DNA from: Streptomyces sp. 840.1
GTDB taxonomy: Bacteria > Actinomycetota > Actinomycetes > Streptomycetales > Streptomycetaceae
Length of the DNA: 64,000 nt
Reading direction: 5' to 3'
Assembly: GCF_003751445.1 (NCBI RefSeq)
Contig: NZ_RJUU01000003.1
Location: 620,001 to 684,000, forward strand
Shown piece by piece: positions 50,780 through 59,691 of this stretch. A program made the position numbers and the translations under genes. The notes under the pieces are model-generated. The model searched no databases. It had not been told where the DNA came from and saw nothing but the letters and a program-made list of their open reading frames with translations. Each line of letters starts with the position of its first letter. Position 1 is the stretch's first letter.

Positions 50780-51841
50780 ATGTGGGCGATGATCCTCAAG
50801 GAATTCCTGGAGCTGCGGCGCGACCGCCGCACGATGGTGATGATCATCGCGTTGCCGCTCCTCCTGCTGGTGGTCTTCGGCTACGCCGCCAACTTCCGCG
50901 TCAGTGACGTACCCACCCGGGTGTACGGCCCCCACGCCCAGGCCGTGGCGGCACAGCTGAAGTCTCCCTTCGACGTACGGGAGGTGGACCCGGCGGGGAC
51001 CGAACGGCAGGGACGTGACGCGCTGCGCTCCCAGGACGCCGGGGCCGTGGTGGTCACCACCGCATCGTCGAGGAGCTCGATCGTCCTGATCGACGGATCG
51101 GACCTCTTCTCGGCACAGGCGTCCGCCTCGGCCGCCCTGGCCGGCGGAGGCGTCCTGAAACCGGAGGTGCTGTTCAATCCGGACCTGAAGACGTCGTGGG
51201 TGATGGTTCCCGCCCTCGTCGGCATGATCATGGCGTTCATCGGCACGATCATCACGGCGATCGGACTGGTCCGCGAGCGGCAGGCGGGGACGCTCGAACA
51301 GCTCGCGGTGATGCCGTTCAAGGCGTCCGACGTCATCGTCGGCAAGATCGCCCCGTACTTCGTCCTGGCGGCCTTCGACATGATGCTGGTGACCGTGCTC
51401 GGCTGCCTGCTGTTCGGGGTGCCCTTCACGGGGAACGTCGCCGTCCTCGTGCTCGGCGCGGCCCTGTTCCTGTTCACCGTGCTCGGGATCGGCGTGCTGA
51501 TCTCCTCGGTTTCGCAGAACCAGGGACAGGCCATGCAGATGTCGCTCCTCACCCTCATGCCGCAGATCCTGCTGTCCGGCATGATCTTCCCGCTCGCGGC
51601 CATGGCCGCCGGGGTCCGCTGGATCGGCTACATCTTCCCGCTGACCTACTTCAACAAGATCAGCAACGGCGTGATGCTCCGGGACGCGCCGATCGACTCC
51701 CTCGCGCTGCCGCTCGGAGTCCTGGCCGGCATGGCGGCTCTGGTGTTCACCGCGGCCGTCCTCCGGTTCCGTCGCGACCTGGCTCCCGCCGCACCGAAGG
51801 GCGCTGCCCGCAAGGCCGTTCCTGCTGCGAGCGTCCGATGA
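50780..51841 (+). CDS. ABC-2 type exporter permease (YhhJ-like)
   Basis: 353 residues: one N-terminal membrane helix (MMIIALPLLLLVVFGYAANF), an external domain to about residue 140 and a block of five helices at the C-terminus, as in ABC-2 exporters. ATG at 50780 is preferred (MWAMILKEFLELRRDRRT); GTG at 50723 is the alternative. The stop overlaps the next gene's ATG. With the two ATPases it forms a drug/lipid exporter resembling YhhJ-RbbA. Confidence 0.87.
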   Translation: MWAMILKEFLELRRDRRTMVMIIALPLLLLVVFGYAANFRVSDVPTRVYGPHAQAVAAQLKSPFDVREVDPAGTERQGRDALRSQDAGAVVVTTASSRSSIVLIDGSDLFSAQASASAALAGGGVLKPEVLFNPDLKTSWVMVPALVGMIMAFIGTIITAIGLVRERQAGTLEQLAVMPFKASDVIVGKIAPYFVLAAFDMMLVTVLGCLLFGVPFTGNVAVLVLGAALFLFTVLGIGVLISSVSQNQGQAMQMSLLTLMPQILLSGMIFPLAAMAAGVRWIGYIFPLTYFNKISNGVMLRDAPIDSLALPLGVLAGMAALVFTAAVLRFRRDLAPAAPKGAARKAVPAASVR

Positions 51842-52722
51842 CCGGGAACCCCGAGAGCGGCGCCGGCGGCGCCACGCCTGCGGACCTGGTTCCGGGACCG
51901 GACGGCTGGGGCGCCTTCGACGTCACCGTCGCGTTCGGCGACACCACCGCGCTGGACAGCGTCACTCTCGCCGCCCGCAACGGCGAGGTCTCGGCCGTCG
52001 TCGGCGGTGACGGGGCGGGCAAGACGACACTTCTGCGCACCCTGGTCGGCCGCATCCGACCCGGCTCGGGCCGGATCAGCGCCCCGCGCACCCCTGCCTG
52101 CGGATTCATGCCCACCGGCGCCTCCGGCGTCTGGCAGGACCTCACCGTGAACGAGAACATCGACTTCGTCGCCGCCGCCCACCGGCTGTCCGGCAGCGAA
52201 CTGGCCGATCGACGGGCGGAGTTGCTGCACGCCACCGGGCTGGAGCACGCCACCGGCCGGCTCGCCGGGAAGCTGTCCGGAGGCATGCGGCAGAAGCTCG
52301 CGTTCTGTCTCGCCATCTTCCACCGGCCCCAGCTGCTCGTACTGGACGAGCCGAGCACCGGCGTCGACCCGGTCAGCCGCGTCGATCTGTGGCGCCTGAT
52401 CTCGCGGACCGCGGCCGACGGAACCGCCGTCGTCATGGCCACCACCTACCTCGACGAAGCCGAACGCGCCTCCACCTGCCTGGTCCTGGACGACGGCCGG
52501 GCGCTCGCCTCCGGCCCGCCCGCCGACATCCTCGGCGAAACGCCCGGCACCATCACCACCGGCGACGCCCCCGCCGGGCCCCGCGAACTGTCCTGGCGGC
52601 GGGGCAGGCAGACCCGTTCCTGGCACCAGGGCCCCGCCCGGCCCGGCGAACAGCCCGTCGCGCCGGACATGGAGGACGCCGTCATCGCCTTCACCCTCGC
52701 CGACCAGCATCCGGAGCAGTGA
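51838..52722 (+). CDS. ABC exporter ATPase, RbbA N-half-like
   Basis: 294 residues. Walker A GGDGAGKTT, signature LSGGMRQKL, Walker B LLVLDEPSTGVD. The D in place of N in Walker A (GDGAGKTT) is characteristic of the first ATPase half of RbbA/YhiH-type fused exporters. ATG overlaps the permease stop. Only one base separates it from the second ATPase gene. Confidence 0.88.
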   Translation: MTGNPESGAGGATPADLVPGPDGWGAFDVTVAFGDTTALDSVTLAARNGEVSAVVGGDGAGKTTLLRTLVGRIRPGSGRISAPRTPACGFMPTGASGVWQDLTVNENIDFVAAAHRLSGSELADRRAELLHATGLEHATGRLAGKLSGGMRQKLAFCLAIFHRPQLLVLDEPSTGVDPVSRVDLWRLISRTAADGTAVVMATTYLDEAERASTCLVLDDGRALASGPPADILGETPGTITTGDAPAGPRELSWRRGRQTRSWHQGPARPGEQPVAPDMEDAVIAFTLADQHPEQ

Positions 52723-52723
52723 C

Positions 52724-53614
52724 ATGAGCGCCCACCACGAATCCCCCGCGTCCGCCCTGGTCGGCGCGGACCGCATTACCAAACGGTTCGGCAACTTCAC
52801 CGCTGTCGACACCGTCTCCATGGAGGTCGCTCCCGGCGAGATCGTCGGCCTCCTCGGCGCCAACGGGGCCGGCAAGACGACCGTCATCCGCATGCTGCTC
52901 GGCCTGGCCCTGCCGACCGAGGGGACGGTGACCACGTTCGGCCGCGCGCCCGACCGCACCACCCGGCAACGCCTCGGCTACGTACCCCAGGGCCTCGGCC
53001 TGTGGCAGACCCTCACGGTCGCGGAGAACATCTCCTTCGCCTCCGCCGCGTTCCGGGCCGAACCCCCCGCGCTGGATCCGGCGCTGGCGTCCGTCCGGCA
53101 CCGCCTGGTCTCCACCGTCGGGCTCGGGCTGCAACGCCAGCTCGCTTTCACCATCGCGCTGGCCCACCACCCCGAACTCCTGGTCCTGGACGAGCCCACC
53201 TCCGGCGTCGACCCACTGGCCCGCGCCCGCCTCTGGGACAAGATCCACGACCAGGCCGACCACGGCACCGGCGTCCTGGTCACCACCCACTACATGCAGG
53301 AGGCCCAGCAGTGCGACCGGCTCATCCTCATGTCCCGGGGCAAGGCGGTGGCCGCCGGAACCGAACGCGAGATCATCGCGGACACCACCGCCTGCGAGGT
53401 CGACACCGGGCACTGGGCTGACGCCTTCGCGGCCCTCGACCGCGCCGGACTGCCCGTCACCCTCACCGGCCGCCGCGTCCGCCTCGCCGACACCCCGGCC
53501 GACACCGTCCGCAGGGCACTGGGGTCCGCCGGCATCACCGGCGACGTCCACGAGGTCCGGGCCACCCTCGAAGAGAAGATGACCGTCATCGACCGGGCAC
53601 CCGCCGACGCCTGA
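52724..53614 (+). CDS. ABC exporter ATPase, RbbA C-half-like
   Basis: 296 residues. Walker A GANGAGKTT and Walker B LLVLDEPTSGVD are intact, but the signature reads VGLGLQRQL rather than LSGG, as in the second half of RbbA/YhiH (LPLGFKQRL). So one ATP site of the heterodimer is atypical. It probably pairs with the preceding ATPase to power the ABC-2 permease. Confidence 0.87.
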   Translation: MSAHHESPASALVGADRITKRFGNFTAVDTVSMEVAPGEIVGLLGANGAGKTTVIRMLLGLALPTEGTVTTFGRAPDRTTRQRLGYVPQGLGLWQTLTVAENISFASAAFRAEPPALDPALASVRHRLVSTVGLGLQRQLAFTIALAHHPELLVLDEPTSGVDPLARARLWDKIHDQADHGTGVLVTTHYMQEAQQCDRLILMSRGKAVAAGTEREIIADTTACEVDTGHWADAFAALDRAGLPVTLTGRRVRLADTPADTVRRALGSAGITGDVHEVRATLEEKMTVIDRAPADA

Positions 53615-53740
53615 TTCCACCCGGACGCAGGCGCCCGGACCGTCCGCCGGCCGGACGAGCCCGCCCCCGTCCCACCCGCACTCCGCCCAGTGGCGGCGTC
53701 CGTGTGGAGCCTGCGGGCGGCCGAGTCGCGTGACGGGCAC

Positions 53741-54304
53741 TCAGCGCCGCGTCTCGTACCTGGTCAGGATCACGCCGCGGGGAAGCGTCCGCGTCTCGAC
53801 CAGGTTCAGGTTCACCCAGTTGTCCAACGCGGTGAAGAACGGCGTGCCGCCGCCCACCAGGACCGGCGCGGTGGCCAGCACGTACTCGTCGATCAGCCCG
53901 GCCCGCATGGCCGCCCCGGCGAGCGTCGCGCCGCCGATGTCCATCGGGCCGCCGTCCTCGGCCCTGAGGCGGGTGATCTCGCGGACCGCGTCGCCGGTGA
54001 CCAGGCGGGTGTTCCAGTCGACCTTGTCGACCGTCGAGGAGAACACCACTTTCGGCATGTCCCGCCAGCGGCGCGCGAACTCGATCTCCGCCGGGGTGGC
54101 GTTCGGCCGCTGATCGCCGGTCGGCCAGTAGGAACTCATCGTCTGCCACAGCCCGCCCCCGTACAGCGACAGGCCGGTCGCCTGCAACCGGTCGGACCAG
54201 AACTGGAACAGCTCGTCGCTCGGCACGCTCCAGCCGATGTCGTCGCCGGGCGCGGCGATGTAGCCATCCAGGGTCACGTTCATGCCGTAGATCAGCTTCC
54301 GCAT
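53741..54304 (-). CDS. RibD C-terminal-domain / DHFR-like reductase
   Basis: 187 residues. MRKLIYGMNVTLDGYIA at the start, GPMDIGGATLAGAAMRAGLIDEY in the centre and PVLVGGGTPFF near the end are hallmarks of the dihydrofolate-reductase-fold RibD-C family, NADPH-dependent reductases. Start at 54304. Not a housekeeping RibD or FolA; the substrate is unknown. Single gene, divergent from the secreted protein gene at 54586. Confidence 0.88.
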   Translation of the reverse strand: MRKLIYGMNVTLDGYIAAPGDDIGWSVPSDELFQFWSDRLQATGLSLYGGGLWQTMSSYWPTGDQRPNATPAEIEFARRWRDMPKVVFSSTVDKVDWNTRLVTGDAVREITRLRAEDGGPMDIGGATLAGAAMRAGLIDEYVLATAPVLVGGGTPFFTALDNWVNLNLVETRTLPRGVILTRYETRR

Positions 54305-54585
54305 GGCGTCAGCCTCCCGTAGGTCGGTCTCACGAGTACAGACCGACACGGCACGAGAACTCATCGGTGCGGATCCGAGTCCGGATCGGCGCCTTTGCCG
54401 CCCGCACCGCCAGCCGCGGCCGCACTCCGGTCGACCGCGAGGCCGGCCCCCGAGTTCCGGGCCGCGGACCAAGAACGCTGCCGGACCGGCCGCGTCCTCC
54501 ACATCCCCATGCCTGGTTGACAGTTGACACATCGCACTATTCACTCGCGTCTCAGTGACGTGGGCTTTCAGCAACGGGGGGCAAC

Positions 54586-55983
54586 ATGCGCAGGAGTCGG
54601 AACTGGCTGGTACTGGCCGCGGCCGTGCTCAGCCTGGCGGCAGCGGGGATAACCCCAGGTGCCGCCCAGACCCAGGAGGAGGTCTACGACGAAGTCAGGC
54701 CACTCACCAGCACCACCGAGGCAGCCAAGCTCCGGCTCGAGGAGCGCAGAGTCTCCAGCGCCACCCTCACAGAGCTCGGCTCCCGTCTGAAAAAGGTCGG
54801 GGTGGCCGAGGTCCTGGCCAGCGCCAACCACACGATGAGAAATTCGGCCGACTGCTACCCGCAAGAAGTACGGGCGTTCCCCGTGAATCCCGCACCCGCT
54901 TCCGCCTACTGCTGGGACACGGGCGACGCGTACACCCAGCGCTGGCTCCCGCAGGGCGTGACCTCCTCGGGCGATGCGGACGACGACGGCCTGTGGGGTG
55001 ACGACAAGGTCATGCTGTCCGGCTGGAAGTCCAACGACAGTCTGTTCGTCGACTTTCCCGCCATGCTGGACAAAGACCCCAACGGGCAGCATCTGGCACG
55101 CGTGGCCTTCATCGACGCAAACAACCCCAGCTCGCTCTCCTATCGCTGGGTACTGCTCGTGATTCCCACCGAGGGCGGGGCCAACTTCGACAACGCCGGG
55201 GTCCAGCTGGGCGGCATGGTGTGGTTCGGGGACAAGCTGATCGTCACGGCCAAGGGCGGGGACCCCAGCACCAACGCCCTGTACGTCTTCTCCATGAACC
55301 ACATCCTGCAGGCCACCGCGAACAGCAACGCGATCGGCAGGGTGGCCGGCGGCTACTCGGCCCACGGCTACCAGTACGTCATGCCGGCCATCGGCTCGTA
55401 CGGCCTGAGCAAGAAGTGCGATTCCGCAGCGGGCATCGCCTGCCCTGCCCACGTCTCCCTCGACCGCAGTGCCACTCCGGACAGCATCGTCCTGAACGAG
55501 TACCAGCCCTCCGGCACCCCCAAGATCGGCAAGATGTGGGGCTACCAACTGGCTGCCCCGTCGGAGTCGGGTATGCCGCTGCTCAAGGACTCCTCCGGGC
55601 ACGCGAACGTGTCGGAGATGTTCACGGCCGACATGGCCGGAGCGCAGGGCACCCTCTCCTACCGGGACCCGACGACCGGGAAGCGGTCCTGGTACCTGCC
55701 CAGGCACCGTGGCGGAGTCGGCCAGCGCGGCGTCTACCAACGTCGCGACGCCACCGGTGTGACGACCACGACGTGCGCCGGTACCGATGCACCGACCGCG
55801 TGCTGGGCCGCGAAGTCCCAGGGGCTGTCGCTCTGGTGGAGTACGAAAACGGTGTGGAGCCAGACCGAATGGGCCGCTGACAAGAACGCCAAGTGGGTGA
55901 ACGAGGATGCGAGCAGCACCTGGAAGTCGCAGGTGATTCCCGAACGGCTGCTGTTCTCGGTTCCGTTGTCCCGCATGCCTTGA
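54586..55983 (+). CDS. Secreted protein of unknown function
   Basis: 465 residues. A Sec signal peptide (basic MRRSRNW, hydrophobic core, cleavage near Ala27) follows a strong GGGGGG ribosome binding site. The mature protein contains six cysteines spaced as three near pairs (DCY...AYC; KKCDSAAGIAC; TTCAGTDAPTAC), suggesting disulfides, and repeated beta-like segments such as QLGGMVWFGDKLIVTAKGG that suggest a beta-propeller. I do not recognise the family. It stands alone between unrelated genes. Confidence 0.8.
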   Translation: MRRSRNWLVLAAAVLSLAAAGITPGAAQTQEEVYDEVRPLTSTTEAAKLRLEERRVSSATLTELGSRLKKVGVAEVLASANHTMRNSADCYPQEVRAFPVNPAPASAYCWDTGDAYTQRWLPQGVTSSGDADDDGLWGDDKVMLSGWKSNDSLFVDFPAMLDKDPNGQHLARVAFIDANNPSSLSYRWVLLVIPTEGGANFDNAGVQLGGMVWFGDKLIVTAKGGDPSTNALYVFSMNHILQATANSNAIGRVAGGYSAHGYQYVMPAIGSYGLSKKCDSAAGIACPAHVSLDRSATPDSIVLNEYQPSGTPKIGKMWGYQLAAPSESGMPLLKDSSGHANVSEMFTADMAGAQGTLSYRDPTTGKRSWYLPRHRGGVGQRGVYQRRDATGVTTTTCAGTDAPTACWAAKSQGLSLWWSTKTVWSQTEWAADKNAKWVNEDASSTWKSQVIPERLLFSVPLSRMP

Positions 55984-56136
55984 CCTTTTCCTGGAGCCCG
56001 CGGTGGGGCAGGAGACCCCGCCGCCGGCTCATGCCGGGCGAGCCGGTCGTCATGCCCGATCTACACCTCACACCACGACGCTCCAGTCGCCCTGCCCAAT
56101 CGATCGCCCTCCTGTCCAGCCAGGTAAGACGCGATC

Positions 56137-56313
56137 AGGTCGATCACCATCAATGCCGCCCATCAGTACGTCGAGGAGGACTCCAAGGGCACCATCGAGG
56201 TGGGCAGGCTCGCCGACCTCGTCATCCTGAGCGACACCCCCCTCACGATTCCCGAAGACGAGATCAAGAACATCGAGGTGCGGGAGACGGTCAAGGCGGC
56301 GTCACCGTCCACA
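56137..56313 (+). pseudogene. Amidohydrolase C-terminal fossil
   Basis: In the frame starting at 56140 the sequence reads SITINAAHQYVEEDSKGTIE, then VGRLADLVILSDTPLTIPED and EIKNIEVRETVKA, the C-terminal end of YtcJ-like metal-dependent amidohydrolases. All of the metal-binding catalytic domain is missing and the usual final residues are lost. A remnant of a deleted gene. The rest of 55984-56479 shows no gene. Confidence 0.65.
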
Positions 56314-56479
56314 GAGCACCCACGACCCCGAACGCGTCCACGTCAACACGATCGTCACCCCAGTACGCCTCCGCTGGCGCCCGTCGCGAACCGGCCTCCG
56401 GCAAGCCCGCGCCAGCGCTACGGCCGAGATCTTCCCCTGACTGGGCGGCTCGCCGAACTCGATGATGAGTACGATGTCC

Positions 56480-56902
56480 TCACTCCCGGCCGGCGTGGAA
56501 CGCCTGATCGATGGTCAGCGTGTCCTCGTAGAGGTGCATGCGGACGATCCGGCCGCCCTCGACCACCAGGTGCATGGCCGACGGCGTAGTGAACTCCCGG
56601 CCGTTGGCCGCGATGGTATGGGTGAAGATCCCGAGCAGCATCACGTCACCGCCGTCGACCATCATGCGCTCCAGCACGACCTCGCTCTTGCCGTGCACGA
56701 AGTGCGGCCACAGCAGGGTGAAGTACGGGGCGACTTCCTCACGGCGGGTACGGCGGCCGGTCCAGGGCAGCGCGTCGCTGCCGGGGACGTACCAGTCGAT
56801 GTCTGCCGCGAACAGCTCCTGAATGCCGTCCTGGTCCTGCTTGCCGAGGCGCTCCACGAACTGCTCGGCCACGGCCCGCGAGGTACGGGTATCTGCGTTC
56901 AT
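56480..56902 (-). CDS. SnoaL/NTF2-like protein
   Basis: 140 residues, NTF2-like fold of the SnoaL type (FVERLGKQDQDGIQELFAADIDWYVPG; REEVAPYFTLLWPHF; HLVVEGGRIVRMHLYEDTLTI). Such proteins are ligand-binding or polyketide-cyclase-like; the DWYVPG aspartate pocket is typical. Start ATG at 56902. It is downstream of the SDR and Rrf2 genes on the same strand and may join their transcript. Confidence 0.83.
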   Translation of the reverse strand: MNADTRTSRAVAEQFVERLGKQDQDGIQELFAADIDWYVPGSDALPWTGRRTRREEVAPYFTLLWPHFVHGKSEVVLERMMVDGGDVMLLGIFTHTIAANGREFTTPSAMHLVVEGGRIVRMHLYEDTLTIDQAFHAGRE

Positions 56903-57038
56903 CGCCCTTGTCCTTGTCTTTCATATGTATGAGAGGCGTCCGCCGGGGCGTCCGCCTCGGGAACAGGAAATGTCTGCGGCACGCATCGCGCAACGCACGG
57001 CGGTGCGGGCTGCTCCACGTAGATCCGCCGGACAGGCC

Positions 57039-57791
57039 CTAGAGTTGGGTGGCGCCGCCGTCGACGAACAGTTCCGCACCGGTGGTGAAGGAACTCTGGT
57101 CGCCGGCCAGGTAGAGGGCGGTGGCGGCGACCTCGTCGGGGCGACCGGCGCGGCCGAGCGGGGTCGGTGCTGCGGGCGCGGCCGCCGCGGACCGGTCGTC
57201 CTGCGGGAACGCGGCCCGCAGTTCGTCGCCGCCGGGAGTCTCGACGGGGCCGGGGGTGAGGGTGTTGACCCGGATCTGACGGCCGGCCAGTTCGGCGGCC
57301 CAGGTGCGGGCGAGGCTGCGGATCGCGGCCTTGGTCGCGGCGTAGACGCCCAGGCCCTGGGCGGGACGCAGGGCCGCACTGGAAGAGAGCAGAATCACCG
57401 AGGCGCCGGCCGACAGCAGCGGCAGGGCCTTTTGGACGGTGAAGATCGTGCCCTTGAGGTTGACGGAGGTGGTGCGTTCGTACTCCTCCTCGGTGATCTG
57501 GCCGAGAGGGCCGTAGTCCCCGAGGCCGGCGTTGGCGACGACGATGTCGAGGCGGCCGCTGCGCTCCTTGACCTCGGCGAAGAGCCGGTCGAGGTCGTCG
57601 AGTCGCGAGACGTCACCTTGGATACCGATCCCGCGGTCGCCGACCTGCGCGACGGCTGTGTCGAGTGCGGCCTCGCGGCGGCCGGTCAGATAGACCGTCG
57701 CTCCCTCGGCGGCGAACCTGCGCGCGATGGCCAGGCCGATGCCGGTAGAGGCGCCGGTCACCAGGGCGGTCTTGTCGTCGAGCTGTCCCAT
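57039..57791 (-). CDS. Short-chain dehydrogenase/reductase
   Basis: 250 residues, classical SDR. NAD(P) motif VTGASTGIG (about 12-20), NAG (about 85-87) and active-site YAATK (about 149-153) are intact. Its promoter carries GTAACCAAACTTGTTAC, matched in the promoter of the Rrf2-type regulator encoded just upstream, so it is likely that regulator's target. Substrate unknown. The TAG stop is part of GACAGGCCCTAG, identical to the MITE end at 572-751. Confidence 0.88.
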   Translation of the reverse strand: MGQLDDKTALVTGASTGIGLAIARRFAAEGATVYLTGRREAALDTAVAQVGDRGIGIQGDVSRLDDLDRLFAEVKERSGRLDIVVANAGLGDYGPLGQITEEEYERTTSVNLKGTIFTVQKALPLLSAGASVILLSSSAALRPAQGLGVYAATKAAIRSLARTWAAELAGRQIRVNTLTPGPVETPGGDELRAAFPQDDRSAAAAPAAPTPLGRAGRPDEVAATALYLAGDQSSFTTGAELFVDGGATQL

Positions 57792-57811
57792 GAGGTTCTC
57801 CGATTCTTGAG

Positions 57812-57828
57812 GTAACCAAACTTGTTAC
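57812..57828. promoter_or_regulatory. Operator of the Rrf2-type regulator (SDR promoter)
   Basis: GTAACCAAACTTGTTAC, a GTAAC-N7-GTTAC dyad, 20 bases before the SDR ATG. The same dyad with one base changed occurs in front of the regulator gene. Confidence 0.7.
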
Positions 57829-57963
57829 ATTGAAGTCCGCAGAAACGGCCACCTTCGCGATCGACAGCTCGGACGAAGGGGTTGGATGCATGCAGACCTT
57901 CCGACAGCGCGGCAAGGTGCCGTGGCTGTCGTGGCGCACCCGCCAGGAATCGCGGGACACCCC

Positions 57964-58395
57964 TCAGGCGGCTTCGAGCACGTCCCGCAGGACGTCTTCC
58001 AGTGTCGTTCTCGCCAGCTCCTTGCGGAGGGTGGCCTCGATCCCTCCGTAAACCGAACCCAGCACGGGCCCGATGCCGCGGCCCACGACGCACTCCGGGT
58101 CGGGGGCCGAGCGATGGAGGGCGAAGACCGGCCCCGGCTCGACCGCCTCATGGACATCGAGCAGGGTGATCGCCTTCAGGTCCCGCGAAAGCGTCCAGCC
58201 GGCACCGGCGCCTCGCCTCGAGTCGACCAAGCCCGCCCGGCGCAGCTCGGACAGGAGGCGACGGATCACCACCGGGTTGGTGTTGACGCTCGTCGCGATC
58301 TGCTCGGAGGTGGCGACGTCGTGACCACGGCGCTGGTACAGACCGATCCATGTCAGCGCATGCGCCGCAATGGTGAGTCTGCTGTTCGCGCTCAT
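57964..58395 (-). CDS. Rrf2-family transcriptional regulator
   Basis: 143 residues. Winged helix-turn-helix [20 protein letters not shown] (about 27-46) is diagnostic of the Rrf2 family. It contains a single cysteine (PECVVG) rather than the three that bind an iron-sulfur cluster in IscR/NsrR, so it resembles cysteine-based redox or electrophile sensors such as YwnA. It precedes the SDR on the same strand; both promoters contain the GTAAC-N7-GTTAC dyad. Confidence 0.88.
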   Translation of the reverse strand: MSANSRLTIAAHALTWIGLYQRRGHDVATSEQIATSVNTNPVVIRRLLSELRRAGLVDSRRGAGAGWTLSRDLKAITLLDVHEAVEPGPVFALHRSAPDPECVVGRGIGPVLGSVYGGIEATLRKELARTTLEDVLRDVLEAA

Positions 58396-58428
58396 GCCGT
58401 CCCCGTTCCGTTCGCCCTCACCGCTGTC

Positions 58429-58445
58429 GTAACCATACTTGTTAC
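58429..58445. promoter_or_regulatory. Operator of the Rrf2-type regulator (own promoter)
   Basis: GTAACCATACTTGTTAC, 34 bases before the regulator's ATG; 16 of 17 bases match the site at 57812-57828. Confidence 0.7.
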
Positions 58446-58473
58446 GACGAGGTGCGGCAAGCGGCCTGCCCGC

Positions 58474-58950
58474 TCAGAGGGCCGAATCGAGAACGGCAGG
58501 TCCGGCATGCGGCGAGTCGGCGGGGAACAGGTCGCGCAGCTGGGGGCGGTCGCTGTGCAGATCGCACAGTTCCACCACCATTCCGGACGGCCCCGTGTTG
58601 AGCAGGGGGTGCCCGCCGACCGTCGCGTAGGGGCCGAACCCCAGGGCCGACAGCCGCGCGTTCTCCTGGACGGTGTCGTCGACCCAGTAGCCGACGTGGT
58701 GGACACCACCGCCCGGCGCGGCCGCCAGTGGCGTGCCGGGGATCGATTCCCACAACTCGACGGCGAACGGCCCCCCTTCGGAGAAGGCCACGTGGCACTC
58801 GACCTCGTGCTCGGCACCCTGGGCGTCGGTCAGGGTCAGCGTGCGGACGCGAGTGGGGCGCCAGGACAGGCCGAACACCTCGGTGAACTCCCTCATGCCC
58901 CTTTCGAGGTCGTCGACAGCCACGCCGACATGCCAGATTCGCTGGTCCAT
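58474..58950 (-). CDS. VOC/glyoxalase-like metalloenzyme
   Basis: 158 residues. HVGVAVDDLERGMREFTEVF at the start and VHHVGYWVDDTVQENARL in the middle are the two beta-alpha-beta-beta-beta halves of the vicinal-oxygen-chelate fold, with VVELCDLH supplying a late acidic ligand. GGGAG precedes the ATG at 58950. A detoxification or isomerase role is likely. It is divergent from a TetR regulator. Confidence 0.87.
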   Translation of the reverse strand: MDQRIWHVGVAVDDLERGMREFTEVFGLSWRPTRVRTLTLTDAQGAEHEVECHVAFSEGGPFAVELWESIPGTPLAAAPGGGVHHVGYWVDDTVQENARLSALGFGPYATVGGHPLLNTGPSGMVVELCDLHSDRPQLRDLFPADSPHAGPAVLDSAL

Positions 58951-58971
58951 TTCTTGCTCCCACTCCTCGAT

Positions 58972-59017
58972 GGACAGTGCCCGCCTCAACGCTACGCCAT
59001 AAGTGGGCACAGTGTCC
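58972..59017. promoter_or_regulatory. Probable TetR operator region
   Basis: GGGCACAGTGTCC (59005-59017) is a near-perfect dyad, and GGACAGTGCCC (58972-58982) is a similar inverted copy in the 89-bp divergent region between the VOC and TetR genes. Confidence 0.5.
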
Positions 59018-59039
59018 GTTTAGCTGTTACGGTCCAACC

Positions 59040-59621
59040 ATGACCGCCTCCAGCCGAGTGACCCGCGCCGACGCGGTACGCAACGTGAGTGCCATCCTGA
59101 CCGCCGCGACGGAGGTCTTCCGGGACCTGGGAGCAGATGCCCCGCTCGATGAGATCCCCAGGCGGGCGGGGGTGGGCCGGGCGACGATGCACCGCCGTTT
59201 CCCCACGCGCGAGCATCTCTTCGCGGCGATTCTCCAGTCACAGGTGAACGCCCTCGTCGAGGCCGCGGGCATGCGGACCGCAGCCGCAGATCCCTGGCAG
59301 GCAATGCTGGAGTGGGTTGACGCATACGAGGAGATCGGCGCTCAGTATCGCGGGATGAGCGCCCGCCTCAGCACCGCACTGCTGGAGAACGTCTCCCCGG
59401 TCGGGGAGCTCTGCGCACCGATGAAGACCGCGTTCGACGTGCTGTTCCGGCGCGCCCAGGACCTGGCACACGTGCGCCGCGACATTTCCTCCGCCGACGT
59501 GCTCGCGATCATCTCGGCACTGCCGCGTGACCCGGACAGTGGCCGGGCGAGGACCGCCCACCTCGCCGTGGTCCTGGACGGATTGCGGCCATCCGTACAA
59601 GCGGTCGCACCCGCTGGATGA
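59040..59621 (+). CDS. TetR-family transcriptional regulator
   Basis: 193 residues with helix-turn-helix DEIPRRAGVGRATMHRRFPT (about 40-59) and a typical helical effector domain. ATG at 59040. Divergent from the VOC gene and followed on the same strand by an F420/NADP reductase-like gene and an SDR, all likely targets of a xenobiotic-responsive regulon. Confidence 0.9.
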   Translation: MTASSRVTRADAVRNVSAILTAATEVFRDLGADAPLDEIPRRAGVGRATMHRRFPTREHLFAAILQSQVNALVEAAGMRTAAADPWQAMLEWVDAYEEIGAQYRGMSARLSTALLENVSPVGELCAPMKTAFDVLFRRAQDLAHVRRDISSADVLAIISALPRDPDSGRARTAHLAVVLDGLRPSVQAVAPAG

Positions 59622-59691
59622 CACGCCCGGAAACCGCTTCCCGGGCGATCAGCAGAACCCGGGAGCAACCAGGAAGAAGCAGGAGAGAGAC

